This document shows, piece after piece, positions 48,591-58,253 of a stretch of DNA of 64,000 bases (position 1 is the stretch's first letter; each line of letters opens with the position of its first letter). The notes beneath the pieces are model-generated. The model did no database searches and was not told the DNA's origin. It was given only the letters and a program-made list of their open reading frames with translations. The stretch comes from Flavonifractor sp. An82 (GTDB lineage Bacteria > Bacillota > Clostridia > Oscillospirales > Oscillospiraceae), in NCBI RefSeq assembly GCF_002159265.1, contig NZ_NFHG01000002.1:186001-250000 (forward strand). Direction: 5' to 3'. Made by a program: the position numbers and the translations under genes.

Positions 48591-49358
48591 ATGTTGGAAC
48601 GGAGAATCAAGGTCCTGGTAGCGGATGCGGGCGAGGAATTTCGCCGCGTCCTGGTGGAACAGCTGGAGTCGGAGGCCGGGATTGAGGTAGTGGGAACCAC
48701 GGGGGATGGAGAAGAGACCCTGCGGCTGGCAGAGAGCGCTGTCCCCGATGTGCTGGTGATGGACCTGGTGCTGGCCCAGATGGACGGCGTGGAGGTGCTC
48801 CAGAGGCTGGCCAAACTGGAGGAGCGGCCCAGAGTGCTGGTGCTCTCCGGCTTTGCCCGGGGCAGTGTGGCCGAACTGGCCGTTGCCACCGGGGCGGACT
48901 ACTATATGCTCAAACCCTGCCGGCTTACCGCGGTGGCGGAACGGGTCCGTCAGCTGGCCGCCCTCCGGGATACGGAGGAGGCGGAGAACGGGGAGGAACG
49001 GGCCGTCAAGCTGGAAAATGTGGTGACAAGTATTATCCATGAAATCGGTGTGCCTGCCCATATCAAAGGCTATCAGTATTTGCGGGAGGCCATTATCATT
49101 GCGGTGGGGGACATGGACGTGATCAACGCGGTGACCAAGATCCTCTATCCGGAGGTGGCCAAGCGGTTTGGGACCACCGCCTCCCGGGTGGAGCGGGCCA
49201 TCCGCCACGCCATCGAGGTGGCCTGGGACCGGGGTGATCTGGAGACGCTGCAGAAATACTTCGGCTACACCGTCTCCAACGCCAAGGGAAAGCCCACCAA
49301 CTCGGAGTTTATTGCCATGATCGCCGACCGGCTGCAGCTGCAGCAGAAGGAGCGGTAA
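48591..49358 (+). CDS. spo0A: Sporulation master regulator Spo0A
   Basis: This 255-residue response regulator has a receiver domain (residues 1-120; phosphoacceptor Asp58 in [18 protein letters not shown], Ser in VLSGFARGS, Lys in YYMLKPCR) and the Spo0A-specific DNA-binding domain: [32 protein letters not shown] and [20 protein letters not shown]. It controls entry into sporulation. The usual acidic pair near the N-terminus reads VADAGEEF, so the second Asp is replaced by Ala. ATG 48591 lies after AAAGGG; a GTG two codons earlier is less well placed. Confidence 0.97.
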   Translation: MLERRIKVLVADAGEEFRRVLVEQLESEAGIEVVGTTGDGEETLRLAESAVPDVLVMDLVLAQMDGVEVLQRLAKLEERPRVLVLSGFARGSVAELAVATGADYYMLKPCRLTAVAERVRQLAALRDTEEAENGEERAVKLENVVTSIIHEIGVPAHIKGYQYLREAIIIAVGDMDVINAVTKILYPEVAKRFGTTASRVERAIRHAIEVAWDRGDLETLQKYFGYTVSNAKGKPTNSEFIAMIADRLQLQQKER

Positions 49359-49366
49359 GCATCCAT

Positions 49367-49408
49367 ACACGCCCGGCGGCCGGGGAGCCCCCCGGAAGCC
49401 GGGTGTGT
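49367..49408 (+). terminator. Terminator after spo0A
   Basis: ACACGCCCGGC and GCCGGGTGTGT enclose a GC-rich inner hairpin and are followed by TTTTC. Confidence 0.75.
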
Positions 49409-49501
49409 TTTTCTCTATTCAAAAGGCGTAAAAAGGAGTATAACATAAGGGGAGCGCCGGGCGGAGATCCAGGGCCCGGCGGTCCGTAAGGAGGGATACC
49501 T

Positions 49502-50104
49502 ATGCTGGAACAACAGCTGCACCGGGCCAGGACCGAGGAGCGGGACCTGGAGGATCTGACCGTGGAGGGCGAACAGCTCTCCGGGCTGGATCTGTCCCAT
49601 CTGGAGTATACCCGGGTCCGGTTTCATAAATGCCGGTTTGAGCGGTGCGATTTTTCCAAAGCAAGTTTTTATGAGACGGTATTTGAGGGCTGCGATTTTT
49701 CCAACTGCAGCTTTCTGGACACCGTATGGAACAAAAGCAGCATCTCAGACTGTAAGGGGGAGGGCGGCAAATTCATCTCCAGCCGCTGGAAGGACTGCGC
49801 TTTGACAGGCAGTACCTTCCGGTACGGCAATTTTTCCAAATCCCAGTGGACCCGCAGCACCCTGACCGACTGCGATCTGCGGGAGGCCGCCATGGCGGAG
49901 GCCCGGGTGGGAGGCATGGAACCCCACCATACCAGCTTTCAAAGGGTGGACTTTTTCCGTACCCCGCTGAAGGGTCTGGATCTGTCCGACTGCCAGATCG
50001 AAGGCATCACCGTGTCGGAGAGCCTTCAGGAGCTGCGGGGACTGCGCATCAATCCCGGACAGGCGGCAGATCTGGTGCCGCTGATGGGGGTGCAGCTGCT
50101 CTGA
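49502..50104 (+). CDS. Pentapeptide-repeat protein
   Basis: This 200-residue protein contains about fifteen degenerate five-residue repeats of the A(D/N)LXX type from residue 18 on: LSGLDLSHLEYTRVRFHKCR, FERCDFSKASFYETVFEGCD and FSNCSFLDTVWNKSSISDCK. These form a right-handed quadrilateral beta-helix. Some relatives (Qnr, MfpA) mimic DNA and protect gyrase; most have no known role, and this one cannot be placed further. ATG 49502 follows AAGGAGGG. The symporter gene follows by 75 bases. Confidence 0.88.
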   Translation: MLEQQLHRARTEERDLEDLTVEGEQLSGLDLSHLEYTRVRFHKCRFERCDFSKASFYETVFEGCDFSNCSFLDTVWNKSSISDCKGEGGKFISSRWKDCALTGSTFRYGNFSKSQWTRSTLTDCDLREAAMAEARVGGMEPHHTSFQRVDFFRTPLKGLDLSDCQIEGITVSESLQELRGLRINPGQAADLVPLMGVQLL

Positions 50105-50179
50105 GACCCGGAAGGGGGGACAAGATCCAGGTATGGATCAGCCCCCTCCCGCATACCTCTTGGACAAGGGGGTGCGGAT

Positions 50180-51559
50180 ATGACGGGACTGGAACGGCTG
50201 GCCGACCTGATTTGGAACCCGTGGCTGCTGGGCCTGTTTTTGGTGACAGGATTATATTTGTCGGTGCGGACCGGCTTTTTTCAGGTGTTTCACTGCCGCC
50301 TGTGGCTTCGGACCACGCTGGGAGCCCTGGGACGGAAGGACAGGCCGGGGAGCGGACAGGGGCTGACCCGGCTCCAGGCCATGTCCACCGCCCTGGCCGC
50401 CACCATCGGCACCGGCTCCATCGCCGGGGTGGCCACCGCCATTTTCTACGGTGGGCCGGGGGCGGTGTTCTGGATGTGGGTGTCCGCCTTTCTGGGCATG
50501 ATGACCGGATGCGTGGAAAAGACTCTGGCGGTGCGCTACCGGGAGAAGGACGAGAAGGGCCGCTGGCAGGGTGGACCTATGTGCTATATGGAAAAGGGAC
50601 TGGGAAGCCGCACCCTGGCCACCCTCTTTTCCCTGTGCTGTGTGGGCGCCTCCCTGGGGGGCGGCAATATGGTGCAGGCCAACTCCATCTCCTCCGCCCT
50701 GTGGGCCAGCTTCGGCTGGGACCGGCTGGCGGTGGGCATCGTGACAGCTCTGCTCACCGGGGTCGTCATTGTGGGAGGCATCGGCCGCATCGGCAGGGTC
50801 AGCGAGACTCTGGTGCCCTGTATGGCCCTGCTTTTTGTAGGGGGCGGAGTGGCGGTGCTGGTGTGCAATGCCGACGCCCTGCCCGGTGCTATGGTCCAGA
50901 TCGTAGAGGGGGCCCTCACCCCCAAGGCGGCCCTGGGAGGCGGCGCGGGCTACGGCATGGCGGCTGCCCTGCGCTACGGTGTGGCCCGGGGCGTGTTCAC
51001 CAATGAGGCGGGCATGGGCTCCTCTTCTATCGCCCATGCCGCCGCCGACACCAGAGAGCCGGCGGAGCAAGGTATGTGGGGCATTTTTGAAGTGTTTGTG
51101 GCCACCATCGTGGTGTGCTCCATTACCGCGCTGGTGATCCTGACCACCGGTGTCTATCAGCCGGAACAGGCTCTTGCCGCCATTCAAAGTGGAACGGTAG
51201 AGCCCAATATGCTGGGAGCCCCCCTGTCTGCCGCCGGGTTTTCCACCGTGTTCGGCCCTTTTGGGGAAATTTTTGTGTCGGTGAGTCTGCTGCTCTTCGC
51301 CTTTACTTCCCTGCTGGGGTGCTGCTATTACGGCGAGCGGGGGCTGGAGTATCTCAGCGGCTCCAACCGCTGGCGGGGAATCTACCGCATTATTTTCCTG
51401 TGGGCCCTGGTGTGGGGAAGCGTGGCTGACGTTACGTCGGTGTGGGAGCTGGCGGATATCTTCAACGGCCTGATGGCCCTGCCCAACCTGTTTACCCTGC
51501 TGCTGCTGTCGCCTGAGGCGCTGGCGCTGCTGAAGAGTTGGAAGCGGGCACAGACATAA
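50180..51559 (+). CDS. Sodium:alanine/glycine symporter (AGCS family)
   Basis: This 459-residue inner-membrane carrier has about ten to eleven transmembrane segments and the family blocks FLVTGLYLSVRTGFFQVFHC, MSTALAATIGTGSIAGVATA, FWMWVSAFLGMMTGCVEKTL, GGPMCYMEKGLG and FTNEAGMGSSSIAHAAADTR. AGCS proteins import alanine or glycine with Na+. ATG 50180 follows AAGGGGG. It ends in a strong terminator. Confidence 0.95.
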   Translation: MTGLERLADLIWNPWLLGLFLVTGLYLSVRTGFFQVFHCRLWLRTTLGALGRKDRPGSGQGLTRLQAMSTALAATIGTGSIAGVATAIFYGGPGAVFWMWVSAFLGMMTGCVEKTLAVRYREKDEKGRWQGGPMCYMEKGLGSRTLATLFSLCCVGASLGGGNMVQANSISSALWASFGWDRLAVGIVTALLTGVVIVGGIGRIGRVSETLVPCMALLFVGGGVAVLVCNADALPGAMVQIVEGALTPKAALGGGAGYGMAAALRYGVARGVFTNEAGMGSSSIAHAAADTREPAEQGMWGIFEVFVATIVVCSITALVILTTGVYQPEQALAAIQSGTVEPNMLGAPLSAAGFSTVFGPFGEIFVSVSLLLFAFTSLLGCCYYGERGLEYLSGSNRWRGIYRIIFLWALVWGSVADVTSVWELADIFNGLMALPNLFTLLLLSPEALALLKSWKRAQT

Positions 51560-51561
51560 AG

Positions 51562-51597
51562 AAAAGGAACGCGCTGCCTGGGCAGCGCGTTCCTTTT
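51562..51597. terminator. Terminator between the symporter and the 589-residue protein gene
   Basis: Seventeen-base perfect arms (AAAAGGAACGCGCTGCC and complement) around TG, with A and T flanks. Confidence 0.9.
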
Positions 51598-51608
51598 ATA
51601 AATAGATA

Positions 51609-53378
51609 TTATTCTGCAGGTTCGGGAGAGGGCTGGGCTTCCGCGGTAGTTTCCTCCTCAGGTGCAGGAGTGACCATGGGGGAGGGGGCGGGTTGGGCGG
51701 AGCCATCCAGGGTGACGGAGCTGCCGTCCAGAATGGAGGAACTCTGACCCTCCACGGCGGGAGTGTGCTGGATGGTCACCTGGTCGCCTACGTTAAGGAT
51801 AACGGCCAGGGGATTCTGGGCGGCGGAGATGGAGTAGTAGGTGGGATCGCCCTCCAGCTGGATGAAGTAATAGGAGTTGCCGTCCATCACCGCCGAGCGA
51901 ATGTCGGTAATGATGCCGGAGACCTCGGTGCGGGGCAGTTCCTCCTCAGAGGTGATGCCCTTGTTGGCCAGCATCTGAATATACTTCTGCTCGCACTCCG
52001 AGACGGTGGAACCGGTGGCCACCACCTGATACTGGGCCACGTTCACCATGGCGTAGCTCTTCACCAGATTGGTGGCGTCCTTCAGGGGAATGAAGTAGGT
52101 GGGCTCCCCGGCGATGTTGAGCAGCAGGGGGAAGGTGGCGGTGTACTTCAGGTCCTGAACCACGCCTTCGGCGGAGGCCTTGGCTGCCGCCTCCGTGGCG
52201 CCGGGGGCGGAGTAGAACTTGGTCTCCTTGGTGCGCTGGTTGGACAGCAGGAAGCCCAGGTTGGACTGGTCCGCGTTGGCGGAGGTGACGCCGGTGTACA
52301 TATATACGTCGTCGTTGAGGGCGATATAGTTGGAGCCGTCGGTGGTGATGGTCACATCCCGCTGACCAAAGATGGAGTTGATAAAGCCGTTGACCAGGGT
52401 GCCGTGGTAGTTATACTGCTCCATAATCAGCTCAGGAGTAAATACATTATCCACCCAGGTGGGGATGTCGGCCAGTTCATAATAGGTGCAATGACCGGTA
52501 ATGGCATCCACCAGTACTGCGCCCTTGATGTCCGCGCCGCCGAAGAGGCCGATGGTCTTGACAATGCGGGGGGCGATCCAGTAGGGACGGCCCTCCTCGT
52601 TGATCTCAAACTGGGGAGTGCCGAAGATAAAGGTGGGATAGTTGAAGCGCAGGTGGCGCTCGATGTTGCGGTTCAGAGGCTCGGAGAAGGAGTACTTCAT
52701 GCCCTCCTCCAGCCGGACCACGGTAGCCTCCTGGGTGACCATGTCCACCATCACATAGGCGGGCAGACCGTTGCCCCGGTTGGTGAACCACTTGATCAGG
52801 TCGGCGTAGGCGATGGGGGCAACCCGGACGGGACGGCCCTGATAGTTGATCTGGGTGGAGTCAAAGGAGTACTCAAACTGGCTGACCATGTCGCTGAGGG
52901 TACCCATCTGACGGTCGCTGAGGTATTCGGCAGAGGATTCGTCCAGGGTGGGGATCTCATTGAAGGAGATCTCGGTGATGTCGGCGGCAAAGTTGCCGTC
53001 CTCCACCGTCAGCAGATCCCGATAGGCCCCGGCCCGGAAGATGGGCAGGGAGATCAGGGTGCCCACCACGGCCACCGCGATCAGCGCCAGAAACAGAATG
53101 CCCACCGGCAGGCAGCGGGCCTTGATGAATCGAAAGAACTCCTTGGGGCCGCTCCCACCGCGCACCAGATCCATGCCCGAGGTGACCAGGGAGCACAGCA
53201 CATAGACCACGCACAGCAGGGCAATAAAGGTATAGAAGTCGCCCGACTGCAGATTGATGGGGGGCAGAGCCACATAAAAATAAATCAGTCCGATGACGGC
53301 GGTAATGAGCAGGCAGATGGCGAGCTTTCCGCCTCTGCTTTTCGGGCCGCGGGCCTTTTTGGCCGGTTGTTGTTCCAT
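51609..53378 (-). CDS. Membrane-anchored extracytoplasmic protein of unknown function
   Basis: This 589-residue protein has a basic cytoplasmic N-terminus (KKARGPKSRGGK), three transmembrane segments (about residues 20-38, 48-66 and 84-106) and a large region outside the membrane with no domain I can name. Repeated phrases about binding or covering pages are absent; it has many Tyr and Asp and internal symmetric beta-like segments. The C-terminus is Pro/Glu/Thr-rich (AQPAPSPMVTPAPEEETT). ATG 53378 has AAAGGAG 8 bases upstream. A CvpA-like or assembly role has been suggested for similar proteins in my memory, but no function is supported here. Confidence 0.65.
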   Translation of the reverse strand: MEQQPAKKARGPKSRGGKLAICLLITAVIGLIYFYVALPPINLQSGDFYTFIALLCVVYVLCSLVTSGMDLVRGGSGPKEFFRFIKARCLPVGILFLALIAVAVVGTLISLPIFRAGAYRDLLTVEDGNFAADITEISFNEIPTLDESSAEYLSDRQMGTLSDMVSQFEYSFDSTQINYQGRPVRVAPIAYADLIKWFTNRGNGLPAYVMVDMVTQEATVVRLEEGMKYSFSEPLNRNIERHLRFNYPTFIFGTPQFEINEEGRPYWIAPRIVKTIGLFGGADIKGAVLVDAITGHCTYYELADIPTWVDNVFTPELIMEQYNYHGTLVNGFINSIFGQRDVTITTDGSNYIALNDDVYMYTGVTSANADQSNLGFLLSNQRTKETKFYSAPGATEAAAKASAEGVVQDLKYTATFPLLLNIAGEPTYFIPLKDATNLVKSYAMVNVAQYQVVATGSTVSECEQKYIQMLANKGITSEEELPRTEVSGIITDIRSAVMDGNSYYFIQLEGDPTYYSISAAQNPLAVILNVGDQVTIQHTPAVEGQSSSILDGSSVTLDGSAQPAPSPMVTPAPEEETTAEAQPSPEPAE

Positions 53379-53557
53379 GAACGTATCTCCTTTAGGCAGT
53401 TTCGACATTTTTGCCGGGACAGGATGGCACCGGTAAGGGTAGTATAGCCTAAAGCGGACGAAAAGGCAACCAAAGGGGCATTAAAATTCCATAAAATAGT
53501 CTGGAAAGCCTGCCGGAAGCGGGGGAAAAAGCGGTCGAAACTTCGTACAAAATCCCA

Positions 53558-53586
53558 TTGACGGAGCACTTTACATTCGATATACT
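53558..53586 (+). promoter_or_regulatory. Sigma-A promoter of the Na/Pi cotransporter gene
   Basis: TTGACG (53558-53563), a 17-base spacer and TATACT (53581-53586) lie 55 bases before the start. The open frame through this region is therefore not coding. Confidence 0.85.
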
Positions 53587-53641
53587 TAGACAGGACTATG
53601 TCAAGAATCAGAAAAAATATTGTAAAGACGAGGGTAAAGAC

Positions 53642-55300
53642 GTGGAAGAGATGAGTATCCTTCTGGGGCTGCTGGGCGGCCTGGCCTTGTTCCTCTACGG
53701 TATGCAGATGATGAGCTCCGGCCTGGAGGCCGCCGCCGGCAACCGTATGAAGCGTATCCTTGAGCGACTGACTTCAAACCGTTTCCTGGGCGTCCTGGTG
53801 GGCGCAGTGATCACCGCGGTGATCCAATCCTCCTCCGCCACCACAGTCATGGTGGTGGGCTTTGTCAACTCCGGTATGATGACCCTGCGGCAGGCCGTTT
53901 GGATCATCATGGGCGCCAACATCGGTACCACCATCACCGGACAGCTCATCGCCCTGGACGTGGGCGCTATGGCTCCCCTCTTTGCCTTTGTGGGTGTGGC
54001 CATGGTGGTGTTCCTGAAAAAGCCCCAGATCCACCACTACGGCAATATCCTGGCCGGCCTGGGTGTGCTCTTCATCGGCATGGAGATGATGAGCTCCTCC
54101 ATGGAACCCCTGCGGGAGTGGCCCGCCTTTGTGGAGATCGTCAGCACCTTCTCCAACCCCCTGCTCGGTATTCTGGTGGGCACCCTCTTCACCGCGCTTA
54201 TCCAGTCCTCCTCCGCCTCCGTCGGCATTCTGCAGGCCCTGGCGGCTAGCGGCGTCATCGGCCTTGACAGCGCCGTGTTCGTCCTGTTCGGTCAGAACAT
54301 TGGTACCTGTATCACCGCTGTGCTGGCCTCCATTGGCACCAGCCGCAACGCCAAGCGCACCACCGTGATTCACCTGATGTTCAATCTGTTCGGCACGGTG
54401 CTCTTTACCGCCGTCTGCATTCTGACCCCCCTGACCGACTTCATGGTGAATCTGACGCCTGACAGCCCGGCGGCTCAGATCGCCAACATGCACACCTTGT
54501 TTAACATTGTCACCACCATCCTGCTGCTGCCCTTCGGCAATAAACTGGTGAAGCTGGCTATGCACATTCTGCCTGACCGGCGGGAGAGCGGGGAAGAGGG
54601 TATGCACCTGGCCTATCTGGTGCCCAATCCCACCCACACCAAGCAGGAGCATCCCATCGGCTTTTCCGCCATGTACATTACCCAGCTGCGGCAGGAGCTC
54701 AACCGCATGCTGGGCATGGCCCGGGACAACATCGCCACCTGCTTCCAGGCGGTGCTGGATGTTGACCCCAAGAAGATGGAGGGCGCCGAGGCCACCGAGG
54801 ACTATCTGGACTATCTGAACAAGGAGATCTCCCAGTACATCTCCCAGGTCATCGTTCATGAGACCAACGAGCAGGATTCCACCGCCGTCAGCGCCTACTT
54901 CAAGATCACCGGCAACATTGAGCGCATCGGTGATCACGCCATGAATATCTGCGAATATACCCAGATGATGCATGATAAGGATATCCATTTCTCCCCTGAT
55001 GCTCAAGAGGAGATCCGGCAGATGGAGCAGGTGAGTCTGGAGGCGTTGGATCTGCTGGGACAGGAGGTTACCGATCCCACCAAGTGGCTGACCAAGGTGT
55101 CTGCTCTGGAGCAGCGGATCGACGATATGACGGAAGCCTACCGCCGCAATCAGCTCAAGCGGATGCGCAAGGGGGCCTGTTCCGATGAGGCCTGTATCAT
55201 TTTCTCCGAGCTGCTGACCGACTTTGAGCGGATCGGCGACCACGCTCTGAATATCGCACAGGAGCGCGCTTCCATTTCCTCTGACGCCACCGGTATCTGA
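53642..55300 (+). CDS. Na/Pi cotransporter family protein with PhoU domain
   Basis: This protein of about 552 residues has two Na/Pi-cotransporter repeats with paired signatures: GAVITAVIQSSSATTVMVVG with GANIGTTITGQLIA, and GTLFTALIQSSSASVGILQA with GQNIGTCITAVLA. A cytoplasmic PhoU-like helical domain covers about residues 340-550 (ERIGDHAMNICEY and ERIGDHALNIAQE). It imports phosphate with Na+; the PhoU part may tie activity to phosphate status. GTG 53642 lies 8 bases after GAGGG and is preferred over ATG 53651. Confidence 0.93.
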   Translation: MEEMSILLGLLGGLALFLYGMQMMSSGLEAAAGNRMKRILERLTSNRFLGVLVGAVITAVIQSSSATTVMVVGFVNSGMMTLRQAVWIIMGANIGTTITGQLIALDVGAMAPLFAFVGVAMVVFLKKPQIHHYGNILAGLGVLFIGMEMMSSSMEPLREWPAFVEIVSTFSNPLLGILVGTLFTALIQSSSASVGILQALAASGVIGLDSAVFVLFGQNIGTCITAVLASIGTSRNAKRTTVIHLMFNLFGTVLFTAVCILTPLTDFMVNLTPDSPAAQIANMHTLFNIVTTILLLPFGNKLVKLAMHILPDRRESGEEGMHLAYLVPNPTHTKQEHPIGFSAMYITQLRQELNRMLGMARDNIATCFQAVLDVDPKKMEGAEATEDYLDYLNKEISQYISQVIVHETNEQDSTAVSAYFKITGNIERIGDHAMNICEYTQMMHDKDIHFSPDAQEEIRQMEQVSLEALDLLGQEVTDPTKWLTKVSALEQRIDDMTEAYRRNQLKRMRKGACSDEACIIFSELLTDFERIGDHALNIAQERASISSDATGI

Positions 55301-55309
55301 ATCGCAAAT

Positions 55310-55346
55310 AAGACCGCCTTCCGGCCATTGGCCGGGAGGCGGTCTT
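55310..55346. terminator. Terminator between the Na/Pi and MATE genes
   Basis: Seventeen-base arms (AAGACCGCCTTCCGGCC and near-complement) with loop ATT serve the converging genes. Confidence 0.9.
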
Positions 55347-55353
55347 TTGCTGT

Positions 55354-56649
55354 TCAGGGGACGGACAGTACCTTGCGGCTGGCGCTCAGGCACAGCAGCA
55401 GTGTGAGGGCTTCTGTGACCGGGAAGGCAAGCCAGATTCCGGTGACCCCCAGCACCCAGGCCAGCAGAAGGACCAGAATGGCGATACCCACGCCGCCCCG
55501 GAAGAGGGAGAGCAGGAAGGAGGCCCGGGGCTGTTCCACCGCCCCCAGAAAGGAAGCGGCGATGATGTTGGGCCCTGCAAAGAGAAAACCCCAGAAGTAG
55601 AGCCGCAGGCCGTTTACCGCCAGCCGGGCCAGCTCCGGGTCGCCGTCCCGGTTGAACAAAGCCGCCAGAGGCTCCGCCCAAAGCTGGGCGATCAGGGCCA
55701 GTGCCAGTCCCACCAGACAGGATACCAGCAGGGCCAGGCGGCAGAGCTGACGGACGGCATGCTGCTCTCCCCGACCGTAGGACTGGCTGATGAGGGGCTG
55801 GGCGCCCTGGGACAGGCCGGTGAACAAAGCCAGGGCCATCAGGGCCAGATTGGCCACGATGCCGTAGGCCGCCACCCCAATGGTACCGGCAGCCTGGAGC
55901 ATCAGAGTGTTGTACAGGGCCAGCACCATGCAGCCGGTAAACTCATTGAGAAAGGCGGCGCTGCCCAGACCGGCTGTGTCGGCCAGGGCCCGGGGCACTT
56001 GTGCAGGGCGGGCCAGGCGGAATTGGCTGCGGCCGGTGAGGATGTGAAGGGAGCAGAGACACAGACCGATCACCGGGGCGATGCCGGTGGCCAGAGCCGC
56101 ACCGAAGATGCCCATGTGGAGAGGATAGAGGAAGAGGTAGTCAAGGGCAATGTTGGCCAGACTGCCGGTAAGCATGGCGGCCATGGCCAGCTTTGGATTG
56201 CCGTCGTTGCGGACAAAGCACACCATTACATGATTGAGCAGGAAGCAGGGAGAGAAGAGAAGCACCGTACGCAGGTAAATGGTGCACAGGGGCAGGGTAT
56301 CGGCGTTGCCTCCCAGCACCAGGGCAAGGGGTCGGGCGCAGAAGCCGCCCAGCAGCGCTAAAATGATCCCCAGCCCCAACCCGGTGAGCAAGGACAGGGT
56401 AAAAGTGCGGTTGGCCCGGGGCTCATCCCCCTGATACCGGCAAATGGAATAGCGGGTGGCCCCGCCGATCCCCAGCAGAACACCCAGCCCGTTGATGAGC
56501 CCGAAAATGGGAATGGCCAGATTGAGGGCCGCCAGTCCGTCCGCCCCCAGTCGGTTGGCTACAAAGAAGGTGTCCGCCATGATATAGCCCGACAGGCCCA
56601 GGGCCCCCAGCATGTTGAGGGAGATGTATTTGAAAAAGGTACGTACCAT
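55354..56649 (-). CDS. MATE family efflux transporter
   Basis: This 431-residue membrane protein has twelve transmembrane segments in two MatE halves: MADTFFVANRLGADGLAALN and LLGIGGATRYSICRYQGDE in the first, NEFTGCMVLALYNTLMLQAA and LSQGAQPLISQSYGRGEQHA in the second. It belongs to a different MATE branch from the protein at 19255 (shorter, NorM/DinF-like rather than MepA-like by feel). ATG 56649 follows GGGAGGAG. Substrates are unknown. Confidence 0.92.
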   Translation of the reverse strand: MVRTFFKYISLNMLGALGLSGYIMADTFFVANRLGADGLAALNLAIPIFGLINGLGVLLGIGGATRYSICRYQGDEPRANRTFTLSLLTGLGLGIILALLGGFCARPLALVLGGNADTLPLCTIYLRTVLLFSPCFLLNHVMVCFVRNDGNPKLAMAAMLTGSLANIALDYLFLYPLHMGIFGAALATGIAPVIGLCLCSLHILTGRSQFRLARPAQVPRALADTAGLGSAAFLNEFTGCMVLALYNTLMLQAAGTIGVAAYGIVANLALMALALFTGLSQGAQPLISQSYGRGEQHAVRQLCRLALLVSCLVGLALALIAQLWAEPLAALFNRDGDPELARLAVNGLRLYFWGFLFAGPNIIAASFLGAVEQPRASFLLSLFRGGVGIAILVLLLAWVLGVTGIWLAFPVTEALTLLLCLSASRKVLSVP

Positions 56650-56681
56650 GTCCGCTCCTCCCAGGTGTGCTGTGCAAACAA

Positions 56682-56738
56682 AAAACGTGCCTGAGTATAT
56701 TCCTTCAAAGACCTACGGAATATACTCAGGCACGTTTT
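56682..56738 (-). terminator. Long hairpin terminator after gatB
   Basis: Perfect 22-base arms (56682-56703 and 56717-56738) with a 13-base loop, A-flanked on one side and T-flanked on the other, lie 76 bases beyond the gatB stop and before the MATE gene. It ends the aspS-gatCAB transcript. Confidence 0.8.
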
Positions 56739-56813
56739 ATCGCCGATCCGGTGACCGACGTCATGCACAGATTTAATTTGTGGATAAGAGCATAACAGAA
56801 GGATAGAAAAATG

Positions 56814-58253
56814 TCAAGGCGTGGGGGAAAACGACTGGGACAGCTTCTCCCGCAGCACCTGGTTGACCACCGCCGGGGCGGCCTGGCCCTTGAGCTGGCG
56901 CATGACCTGGCCCACCAGAAAGCCGAAGGCCTTTTCCTTGCCCGACTTGAAGTCCTCCACCGACTTCTGGTTGGCGGAGAGCACCTGCTCCACCACGGCG
57001 GTCACCAGTCCGGCGTCGGACACCTGCTCCAGACCGTGCTCCTTAATATAGGCATCCACGTCGCCGTCGTCGGCAAAGACCGCCTCAAAGACCTTGACGG
57101 CGGTGTTGCGGTTGAGCTTGCCCTTTGCCACCAGAGCTATGAGTTTAGCCAGAGTGGGGGGCGTCAGGCGCATATCCTTGGCCTCCAGGCCGTGGGCGGA
57201 CAGCTGGCCCAGCACCTGACCCATGATCCAGTTGGAGGCCTGCTTGGGATCGGCCCCCAGAGCCACCACTTCCTCAAAAAAGTCGGCCAGGGCCTTTTGG
57301 CTGGTGATCATCTCCGTGTCATAGGCGGGCAGACCCCAGTCGGCCTGATAGCGGGCCCGCTTGGCCTCCGCCAGCTCGGGCTGGGCGGCCCGGAGCCCCT
57401 CGATATATTCGTCGGACAGCTCCAGGGGCGGGATGTCCGGCTCGGGGAAGTAGCGGTAGTCCTGGGCGTTCTCTTTGGAGCGCATGGCGTAGGTGGCATC
57501 CTTGTTCTCGTCCCACCGCCGGGTCTCCTGGACCACCCGCTTGCCCTCCTCAATGAGCTCAATCTGCCGCCGGGCCTCGTAGGCGATGGCCCGGGAGATG
57601 GCCTTAAAGGAGTTCAGGTTCTTCATCTCGGTGCGGGTGCCGAACTCTTCTGAGCCGGCGGGGCGCACCGACAGGTTTACGTCGCACCGCAGGGAGCCCT
57701 CCTGCATCTTGCAGTCAGACACGCCCAGGTATTGCAGGGTGGAGCGCAGCTTCTCCAGGTAGGCAATGACCTCCTCCGCCGAGCGGAAGTCGGGCTCGGT
57801 GACGATCTCGATCAGGGGCACGCCGCAGCGGTTGTAGTCCGCCCGGGTCTGGTCCAGCCAGGGGTCGTGGACCAGTTTGCCTGCGTCCTCCTCCATGTGC
57901 AGCTCGTGGATGCGCACGGTCTTGCCTTCCCCAATGTCCACTTTGCCGTCGTGGCAGATGGGCAGGTAGAGCTGGGAGATCTGATAGGCCTTGGGCAGGT
58001 CGGGATAGAAATAGTTCTTCCGGTCAAAGCGGCTGACCCGGCTGATCTCACAGTTCAGGGCCAGACCGGCCTTTACCGCAAATTCCAGCACCTTTTCGTT
58101 GAGCACCGGCAGGGTGCCCGGCATACCGGTACATACCGGACAGCAGTGGGTGTTGGGCGCGCCGCCGAATTGGGTGGTGCAGGAGCAGAAAATCTTGGTC
58201 TTGGTGGCCAGCTCCACATGGGTCTCCAGACCGATTACAGTTTCCCAGGTCAT
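56814..58253 (-). CDS. gatB: Aspartyl/glutamyl-tRNA amidotransferase subunit B
   Basis: GatB is the tRNA-binding kinase subunit of GatCAB, which amidates Asp-tRNA(Asn) or Glu-tRNA(Gln). The 479 residues start WETVIGLETHVELATKTKIF; metal and active-site parts include GAPNTHCCPVCTGMPGTLP and DLPKAYQISQLYLPICHDG. A C-terminal YqeY-like domain ends the protein. Its ATG overlaps the gatA stop (ATGA). It is the last gene of the operon. Confidence 0.97.
   Translation of the reverse strand: MTWETVIGLETHVELATKTKIFCSCTTQFGGAPNTHCCPVCTGMPGTLPVLNEKVLEFAVKAGLALNCEISRVSRFDRKNYFYPDLPKAYQISQLYLPICHDGKVDIGEGKTVRIHELHMEEDAGKLVHDPWLDQTRADYNRCGVPLIEIVTEPDFRSAEEVIAYLEKLRSTLQYLGVSDCKMQEGSLRCDVNLSVRPAGSEEFGTRTEMKNLNSFKAISRAIAYEARRQIELIEEGKRVVQETRRWDENKDATYAMRSKENAQDYRYFPEPDIPPLELSDEYIEGLRAAQPELAEAKRARYQADWGLPAYDTEMITSQKALADFFEEVVALGADPKQASNWIMGQVLGQLSAHGLEAKDMRLTPPTLAKLIALVAKGKLNRNTAVKVFEAVFADDGDVDAYIKEHGLEQVSDAGLVTAVVEQVLSANQKSVEDFKSGKEKAFGFLVGQVMRQLKGQAAPAVVNQVLREKLSQSFSPTP

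Noticed and set aside
53558-53641. Start of the Na/Pi cotransporter at ATG 53558
   Set aside because: This ATG overlaps the -35 box TTGACG of a near-consensus promoter, so the region is upstream of or at the transcription start.
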